This document shows positions 57,668 to 64,000 of a stretch of 64,000 nucleotides of DNA, piece after piece (the stretch's first letter is position 1; the number at the start of each line of letters is the position of its first letter). The stretch is from assembly GCA_963760125.1 (NCBI GenBank), contig CAVXBV010000010.1, positions 225,358-289,357 of the forward strand. Reading direction: 5' to 3'. Source of the stretch: RYN-111 sp963760125 (lineage in GTDB: Bacteria > Actinomycetota > Actinomycetes > Mycobacteriales > SCTD01). The notes beneath the pieces were generated by a model. It worked only from the letters and a program-made list of their open reading frames with translations, did not search any database and was not told where the DNA came from. A program made the position numbers and the translations under genes.

Positions 57668-58981
57668 GCCGACCTGGCCGAGGGCGTGTGGCCGCAGACG
57701 GCCGCCCGCTCCGCCGCCGGCGTGCTGGAGCTCGGCGGGCTCGACGTGCGCGACCTCGCCGCGCAGTTCGGCACGCCGCTGCTGGTGCTCGACGAGGACG
57801 ACCTGCGCGCCCGCTGCCGCGCCTGGCGGGAGGCCTTCGACGGCTGGCCGGCCGGCGGGGACGTCGCCTACGCCGGCAAGGCGTTCCTGTCCAAGGCCGT
57901 CGTGCGCATCGTGCAGGAGGAGGGCCTGGCCCTCGACGTCTGCACCGGCGGCGAGCTCGGGGTCGCCCTCGCCGCGGGCTTTCCCGCCGAGCGGCTGTTC
58001 TTCCACGGCAACAACAAGTCCGTCGCCGAGCTCGAGCGGGCCGTTGCCGCGGGCGTCGGCACCGTCGTGGTCGACTCCTTCGAGGAGATCGTCCGGCTGG
58101 CGGCCATCGCCGAGCGGGCCGGCGTCCACCAACGGGTCTACGTCCGCGTCACGCCCGGCGTCGAGGCGCACACCCACGAGTACGTCCAGACCGGCCAGGA
58201 GGACCAGAAGTTCGGGTTCTCCCTGGCCAGCGGCGCCGCGGCCGAGGCGATCCGCCGGATCGTGACGCTGCCCTCGCTCGACCTGGTCGGCCTGCACTGC
58301 CACATCGGCAGCCACATCTTCGACACCCACGGCTTCAAGCTCGCTGCGCACCGGATGGTCGGACTGCTGGCCGAGGTCCGGGACGAGCACGGCCTCGAGC
58401 TGCCCGAGCTCGACCTCGGCGGCGGGCACGGCATCGCCTACACGGCCGCCGACGACCCGATGAGCACGGCCGACCACGCCGGCGGGCTGCGGCCATCGTG
58501 GAGAAGGAGTGCGCCGATGCGGGTCTGGCCGTGCCGCGCGTCATCGTCGAGCCCGGCCGCGCGGTCGTCGGTCCGACGACCGTCACGCTCTACGAGGTCG
58601 GCACGGTCAAGGACCTGCCCGGCCTGCGCACCTACGTCAGCGTCGACGGGGGCATGAGCGACAACATCCGCACCGCGCTGTACGACGCCCGCTACACCGC
58701 TGTCCTCGCCAGCCGGACCAGCGACGCCGAACCGCGCAACGTCACGCTCTGCGGCAAGCACTGCGAGAGCGGCGACATCGTCGTCCACGACGTCCCGCTG
58801 CCCAGCGACCTCGCGCCCGGTGACCTCGTCGCCGTGCCTGCCAGCGGGGCCTACCACCGCTCGATGGCCAGCAACTACAACCACGTCCGCGCCCGCCGGT
58901 CGTCGCCGTGTCCGGCGGGTGGCCCGCGTCATCGTGCGGCGCGAGACCGAGGCCGACCTGCTCGCCCTGGACGTCGGATGA
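57664..58981 (+). CDS. lysA: Diaminopimelate decarboxylase (frameshifted)
   Basis: Start inferred at GTG 57664 (DLAEGVWPQTAARS after one extra C at about 57670). PLP lysine in DVAYAGKAFLSKA, GNNKS, CHIGSHIF, and the ELDLGGGHGIAY region; later frame gives IVEPGRAVVGPTTVTLYEVGTVKDLPG and CESGDIVVHDVPLPSDLAPGD. Further shifts are at about 58487, 58890 and 58918. Decarboxylates meso-diaminopimelate to L-lysine. Confidence 0.92.
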
Positions 58982-58987
58982 GGGCCG

Positions 58988-59236
58988 GTGAACCGCCGCC
59001 TCGCGGCGCTGTTCTTGGTGGCCCTCCTGACGGTGCTCGTGGCCCTCGGCGTGGCCGCGGCCACTCTCGGCGCTGGGTGCTGGCCGGCTACCTGGTCGGC
59101 ATGGCCGTCCTGCTCGTGCTGCTGGTGCGGCAGGCCGGGGCAGCCCGGCGTCGCAAGGAGCAGGAGCGACAGCTCGCCGGCCGGACCTGCTCCTGCTGCA
59201 CCTCCACCGTCTTCGACCCGGTGGAGGTCACGATGA
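58988..59236 (+). CDS. Small membrane protein between lysA and hom (frameshifted)
   Basis: About 80 residues. Frame 1 reads RRLAALFLVALLTVLVALGVAAA (membrane helix), then after a shift at about 59075 the other frame gives LAGYLVGMAVLLVLLVRQAG (second helix) and RRRKEQERQLAGR followed by CSCC. The stop TGA 59234-59236 overlaps the hom ATG. No family recognised. Confidence 0.5.
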   Translation: MNRRLAALFLVALLTVLVALGVAAATLGAGCWPATWSAWPSCSCCWCGRPGQPGVARSRSDSSPAGPAPAAPPPSSTRWRSR

Positions 59237-60516
59237 CGGCCCCGCTGCGCGTCGCCCTGCTCGGCTGCGGCACCGTCGGTGCGGAGGTCGTGCGGATGCT
59301 GCAGAGCAGCGCCGAGGACCTGACGGCCCGGGTCGGCGCGCCGCTGGAGATCGTCGGGATCGCCGTACGCCGGCTCGGCCGGGCCCGCGACGTCGACGTG
59401 GACGACGCCCTGTTCACCACCGACGCGGAGGGTCTGGTCGCGCGCGACGACGTCGACATCGTCGTCGAGGTCATCGGTGGGATCGAGCCCGCGCGGACCC
59501 TGCTGGTAGCGCCCTGAAGGCCGGCAAGAGCGTCGTCACGGCCAACAAGGCGCTGCTCGCCGAGGACGGCGCGACCCTGCACGCCGCCGCGATCGAGGGC
59601 GGCGCGGACCTCTACTACGAGGCCTCGACCGCCGGGGCCATCCCGATCCTGCGGCCGCTGCGGGAGTCGCTCGCCGGCGACGCGGTCAGCCGCGTGATGG
59701 GCATCGTCAACGGCACGACCAACTTCATCCTGACCCGCATGGACGAGGTCGGCATGGGCTTTCCGAGGCCCTCGACGAGGCCACCGCGCTGGGCTACGCC
59801 GAGGCCGACCCGACCGCCGACGTCGAGGGGTTCGACGCCGCGGCCAAGGCCGCGATCCTCGCCGGGCTGGCGTTCCACACCCGCGTCACCGCCGCCGACG
59901 TGCACCGCGAGGGCATCTCCGACGTCACCGCCACGGATGTCGCGAGCGCCAAGGCGATGGGCTGCGTCGTGAAGCTGCTCGCGATCGCCGAGCGCGACGG
60001 GCGACGCGGTGTCGCGTGCGCGTGCACCCGGCGATGATCCCGCGCACCCACCCGCTGGCCAGCGTCCGCGAGGCCTACAACGCGGTGTTCGTCGAGGCCG
60101 CTGCCGCCGGTCAGCTGATGTTCTACGGCCGCGGCGCCGGGGGCGCGCCGACGGCCTCGGCCGTCCTCGGGGACCTGGTCGCGGTCGCCCGCAACACCCT
60201 GTCCGGCGCCCGCGGGGCGGGGGAGTCGGCGTACGCCGACCTGCGGGTCCGGCCGATGGGCGAGGTCGTCACGCGCTTCCACATCAGCCTCGACGTCGCC
60301 GACAAGGCCGGCGTGCTGGCCTCGGTGGCCAACACCTTCAGCGCCCACGACGTGTCGATCCGCACGGTGCGCCAGGAGGGCCACGGCGACGACGCGTCGC
60401 TGGTGGTCGTGACGCACACCGCCACCGACGCGGCGCTGCAGGCGGTCGTCGAGGAGCTGCGAGGGTCCGACGTCGTGCGGGCCGTGGCGAGCGTGATGAG
60501 GGTGGAGGGCACATGA
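59233..60516 (+). CDS. hom: Homoserine dehydrogenase (frameshifted)
   Basis: Starts ATG 59233: VALLGCGTVGAEVVRML is the NAD(P) site; ANKALLAEDG, IVNGTTNFILTRMDE and the C-terminal ACT domain (VTRFHISLDVADKAGVLASVAN). Shifts at about 59511, 59761, 60001 and 60015. About 426 residues joined. Makes homoserine for threonine and methionine. thrC overlaps its stop (ATGA). Confidence 0.93.
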
Positions 60517-61573
60517 GCGAGCGCGCCGGCTGGCGAGGGCTGATCGAGGAGTACCGCGACCGGCTGCCGGTCACGGACGACACCCCGGTCGATCACGCTG
60601 CTCGAGGGCGGCACGCCGCTCGTGCCTGCCCGCACCTGTCCGAGCTGACCGGCTGCGAGGTGTGGCTCAAGGTCGAGGGGGCCAACCCGACCGGGTCCTT
60701 CAAGGACCGCGGCATGACGATGGCCATCAGCAAGGCGAAGGAGGAGGGCAGCCAGGCCGTCATCTGCGCCTCCACCGGCAACACCTCGGCGTCGGCCGCG
60801 GCGTACGCCGCCCGGGCCGGCATGACCTGCGCGGTGCTCGTGCCGGACGGCAAGATCGCCCTCGGCAAGCTGGCCCAGGCCCTCGTGCACGGCGCCCAGC
60901 TGCTGCAGGTGCAGGGCAACTTCGACGACTGCCTCGACCTGTGCCGCGACCTGTGCAAGAACTACCCGGTGACCCTGGTCAACAGCGTCAACCCGTTCCG
61001 CATCGAGGGCCAGAAGACCGCCGCCTTCGAGATCTTCGACGTCCTCGGCGCCGCGCCCGACGTGCACTGCCTGCCGGTCGGCAACGCCGGCAACATCACG
61101 GCCTACTGGAAGGGCTACACCGAGTACAGCGGCGGACGTCCGCGGATGCTCGGCTTCCAGGCCGCCGGCGCCGCGCCGATCGTGACCGGCAGCGGGTGGA
61201 GAAGCCCTCAACCATCGCGACCGCGATCCGCATCGGCAACCCCGCGTCCTGGAACGAGGCCCTCGCCGCCCGCGACGAGAGCGGCGGCGACATCCAGGCC
61301 GTGACCGACCGGCAGATCCTGGCGGCCTACAAGCTGCTCGCCCGGCGGGAGGCGGTCTTCGTCGAGCCGGCCTCGGCCGCCTCGGTCGCCGGGCTGCTGC
61401 AGGCCCGCGAGTCCGGGCACGTCTCGGCCGGCGAGCGGGTCGTCTGCACCGTCACCGGCAACGGCCTCAAGGACCCCGAGTGGGCCATCGCCGGGGCGCC
61501 CAAGCCGGTCACGATCGCCGCCCACGTCGACGCGGCCGCCGCGGCCCTGGGGCTGACCGTCCTGATCGACTGA
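60513..61573 (+). CDS. thrC: Threonine synthase (frameshifted)
   Basis: ATG 60513, WRGLIEEYRDRLPVTDDT; PLP lysine in NPTGSFKDRGMTM, CASTGNTSASAAAYAAR and PVGNAGNITAYWKGY; last frame GNPASWNEALAARDESGGDIQ. Shifts at about 60591, 60632 and 61195. Converts O-phosphohomoserine to threonine. Confidence 0.94.
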
Positions 61574-61617
61574 CGGGCGCACCGCGCCGGCCTCTCCCAC
61601 GACCGCAGGAGCCTGAC

Positions 61618-62524
61618 GTGCCGTCCTTCCGCGCCGCTCCTGTCCGGGTCCGCGTGCCCGCGACCAGCGCCAACCTCGGGCCGGCCTTCGACACCGCCGG
61701 CCTGGCCCTGGCGCTGTACGACGACGTCGATCGTCCGCGTCGCCGACTCCGGCCTGACGGTCGACGTCGCCGGGGAGGGCGCCGAGACCCTGCCGCGCGA
61801 CAAGCGCCACCTGGTCGTGCAAGTCGCTGCGCGCGGCGTTCACCGCCCTGGGCGGGCAGCCCCGCGGGCTCGAGGTCGTCTGCGCCAACCGCATCCCGCA
61901 GTCGCGCGGCCTCGGCTGCTCCTCGGCCGCCATCGTCGCCGCCGTCGTCGCCGCGCGGGCCCTCGTGCTCGGCGGTGAGGAGCTGCTCGACGACGACGCC
62001 GCCCTCGCGCTGGCCACCGAGCTGGAGGGGCACCCGGACAACGTCGCCGCCTGCCTGCGCGGCGGGCTGACCTTCGCCTGGTCGGTCGCGAACGGCGTGC
62101 GCGTGCACCGCGTCGACGTGCACCCCGACCTGCGGCCGGTGGCGTTCATGCCGTCCTCGAAGGCCTCGACCAAGAAGGTCCGCGGGCTGCTGCCCGAGAC
62201 CGTGCCGCACGTCGACGCCGCCGCCAACTCCGGGCGCACCGCGCTGCTGGCCCTGGCGCTCACCCGGTCGCCGGAGCTGCTGCTGGACGCCACCGAGGAC
62301 CGGCTGCACCAGGCGTACCGGGCCTCGGCGATGCCCAGCGCAGCGCTGATGGCCGGCTGCGCGCCGACGGCGTCCCGGCGGTGATCAGCGGCGCCGGGCC
62401 GACGGTCCTCGCCCTGGCCACCGCGGCGACCGTCGACGCGGTCGCGGCCCGCACCCCGCGCGGCTGGGAGGTCGTTCCCCTCGCTGTCGAGTCGACCGGC
62501 GCGGCGGTCGTGCCCGTCAGCTGA
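61618..62524 (+). CDS. thrB: Homoserine kinase (frameshifted)
   Basis: GTG 61618: VRVPATSANLGPAFDTAGLAL, later RIPQSRGLGCSSAAIVAAVVAAR (GHMP ATP site) and ISGAGPTVLALA at the C-terminus. Shifts at about 61730, 61820 and 62353. Start preceded by CAGGAG. Phosphorylates homoserine. Confidence 0.93.
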
Positions 62525-62568
62525 CCACGGGCCGGAGCCTGTCGGGAACACGCCAGGTGAGGGCGGGG

Positions 62569-62598
62569 TTGCTGGCAGTGGTGCCACTTCGTTACGCT
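62569..62598 (+). promoter_or_regulatory. Candidate rho promoter TTGCTG-N18-TACGCT
   Basis: TTGCTG (62569-62574) and TACGCT (62593-62598) with 18 nt spacing, in the 268-nt gap between thrB and rho. About 190 nt of leader follow before the rho start; rho is often autoregulated, so this may be functional. Confidence 0.45.
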
Positions 62599-62792
62599 GT
62601 GCACACACCGCACGCTCTTCGTGGAGCGCACGTGTTGCTGCCAGCAGCCCTGACCGCCCGAGACGGCGGCGCGGCGACGGCCCACCCCATTCCCCCTCGG
62701 ATGCCGTCTGGCCCCGAGGCCCGGCCCCGGCCGGAGCACACCTGCCCAGCCCTCGCTGCCAGCGACCGGCGGGCCAACCTGGAGGACTCTCC

Positions 62793-64000
62793 TTGAACGA
62801 CGACACCACCGACCTGCTCGCCGCCGACGCCGGCCGGGAGCAGGGCGCCTCCGCTGCCGCGCCGCCCGCCACGCGCACCCGGCGTCGGGCGACCTCGAGT
62901 GGCACCCTCGCCGCGCCCACGACCGGGAGCACCGACCCGGCGCCGGCGAGCGAGCCCGCGTCGACCGCCCCCAAGGCGACCGCCCCCACGACGACCGCCC
63001 CCAAGGCGACATCGGCGAAGGGCGGCCTGAGCGCGTTGCTCCTGCCCGAGCTGCAGGGCCTGGCCGCTGACCTCGGCCTGTCGGGGACCGGCAAGATGCG
63101 CAAGAGCCAGCTGATCGAGGCGATCCAGGCCCAGCAGAGCGGCGCGAAGGCTCCGGTCGCCGCGGCCAGCGAGCCGGCCAGCGAGCCGGCCCAACCGACC
63201 GAGCCGACGCGCACCGAGCCCACGGAACGCGGCGAGCGCACCGACCGCGACGCGCAGAGATCGCTGACACAGACAGCGACCGTGGCAGCGACGGCGACGA
63301 CGAGGACACCGACTCCGGGCAGGACTCCGGGGAGCGCACCGACCAGGACGGGGGGAGCGCCCGTCGCGCGTCGACCGCGGACGCGAGCGCTTCCTCGAGC
63401 GGGAGGCCAAGCGCCAGGAGCGCGTCGCCGCGCTCATCGCCGAGGGCATGAGCCCGGAGGAGGCGACAGCGGCGGTGGCGGCCGAGCGACCGCAGCGCGA
63501 GCGCCAGAACCGGGACCGCCAGCCTCGTCAGGACCGCAGCCGGTCGCTGCCGGTCAGGCGGTGCAGGGAGCGCAGGCCCGGCAGGGCGACGGCCCCCGCG
63601 AGGACGACGAGGACGAGTTCGGCAACCGGCGCGGCCGCTTCCGCGAGCGCGGCCGCGGCCGGGGGCGCAACCGCGACCGGACCTCCCCGGCTCCGGGGAG
63701 CCGGAGCTCGCCATCTCCGACGACGACGTCCTGATGCCGATCGGCGGCATCCTCGACATCCTCGACAACTACGGGTTCGTGCGGACGACCGGCTACCTCA
63801 CCGGCCCGAACGACGTCTACGTCTCGATGCAGCAGGTCCGCCGGTACGACCTGCGCCGCGGTGATGCCGTCACGGGGGCGGTGCGGCAGCAGCGCGAGAG
63901 CGAGCAGAGCCGAAGTACAACGCGCTCGTCCGGCTGGACAGCATCAACGGGATCGACCTCGAGGAGGCCAAGAGCCGACCGGAGTTCACCAAGCTCACCC
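62793..64000 (+). CDS. rho: Transcription termination factor Rho (frameshifted, 3'-truncated)
   Basis: TTG 62793 with GGAGGA before it. N-terminus MNDDTTDLL, then an Ala/Pro/Thr-rich part and Rho N-domain LSALLLPELQGLAADLGLSGTGKMRKSQLIEAI; then a long polar, Arg/Asp-rich insertion as in actinobacterial Rho, read in several frames, including REDDEDEFGNRRGRFRERGRGRG; then the RNA-binding domain LMPIGGILDILDNYGFVRTTGYLTGPNDVYVSMQQVRRYDLRRGD. Shifts near 63255, 63370, 63540, 63695 and 63900. The ATPase domain lies beyond the window. Confidence 0.93.

Noticed and set aside
57595..59517. Long plus-strand frame of 640 codons across lysA and hom
   Set aside because: Produced by chance continuity of several frames in the indel-rich region; only parts match lysA and hom.

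Overview
The window comes from the chromosome of a high-GC Gram-positive bacterium (Actinomycetota). Gene content and order point there: ftsE-ftsX-peptidase-smpB, clpS followed by mec-cysO-cysM-murI-PDE-rph-rdgB (the same order as Mycobacterium tuberculosis Rv1331-Rv1341, with two gaps), argS-lysA-hom-thrC-thrB-rho, ergothioneine genes, an HNH/DUF222 '13E12' protein and many GTG starts. A genus cannot be named from the sequence alone. Coding density is very high. Many genes have a TAnnnT -10 element only 6-7 nt before the start codon, so leaderless mRNAs look common.

Layout. 0-1.5 kb: tail of a Tad/Flp pilus cluster. 1.5-9.2 kb: phosphoesterase lipoprotein, prfB, LPXTG protein, a small zinc-ribbon membrane protein, ftsEX with an M23 peptidase, S41 peptidase, smpB. 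9.3-14.1 kb: subtilase with a WTSGA repeat tail, a GGDEF-EAL protein, and ssrA (tmRNA) with its tag frame and terminator. 14.1-18.7 kb: RibD-like reductase, PPOX protein, AMIN-like lipoprotein, acyl-CoA synthetase, clpS, DUF2017. 18.7-25.6 kb: CysO-dependent cysteine synthesis, murI, cyclic-nucleotide PDE-like hydrolase, LVIVD protein, rph, rdgB, DinB. 25.8-27.6 kb: frameshifted HNH protein. 27.7-33.2 kb: tRNA-Leu, egtD-egtB, Bcp peroxiredoxin and a metal (Mn/Zn) ABC importer, a redox/metal group. 33.3-40.1 kb: a run of poorly known envelope proteins, including two paralogues sharing PVYDGVGxPDEPYR on either side of a CPBP protease gene. 40.2-42.3 kb: acyltransferase, membrane protein, EamA transporter.

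42.3-51.8 kb is the most interesting part: a probable uncharacterised secondary-metabolite locus. A flavin-monooxygenase-type acyl-CoA dehydrogenase, an SDR and a methyltransferase are transcribed leftward. A TetR regulator, FAD hydroxylase, methyltransferase and type III polyketide synthase are transcribed rightward. Both groups leave one 101-bp gap that holds an 8+8 bp inverted repeat overlapping candidate promoters for both. An N-acyl-D-amino-acid-deacylase-type amidohydrolase and a second TetR follow.

51.8-54.7 kb: ECF sigma factor with a membrane partner, a VapC/Phd-type toxin-antitoxin pair, a dead IS481 remnant, tRNA-Arg. 54.8-64 kb: response regulator, DUF3105 protein, then argS-lysA-(small membrane protein)-hom-thrC-thrB-rho. 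From about 55.5 kb onward every gene is broken by single-base indels (roughly 25-30 in 8.5 kb), while the first 55 kb has only two broken genes. These are housekeeping genes, so low-quality sequence is much more likely than real gene decay. Products there are assigned from the joined frames.
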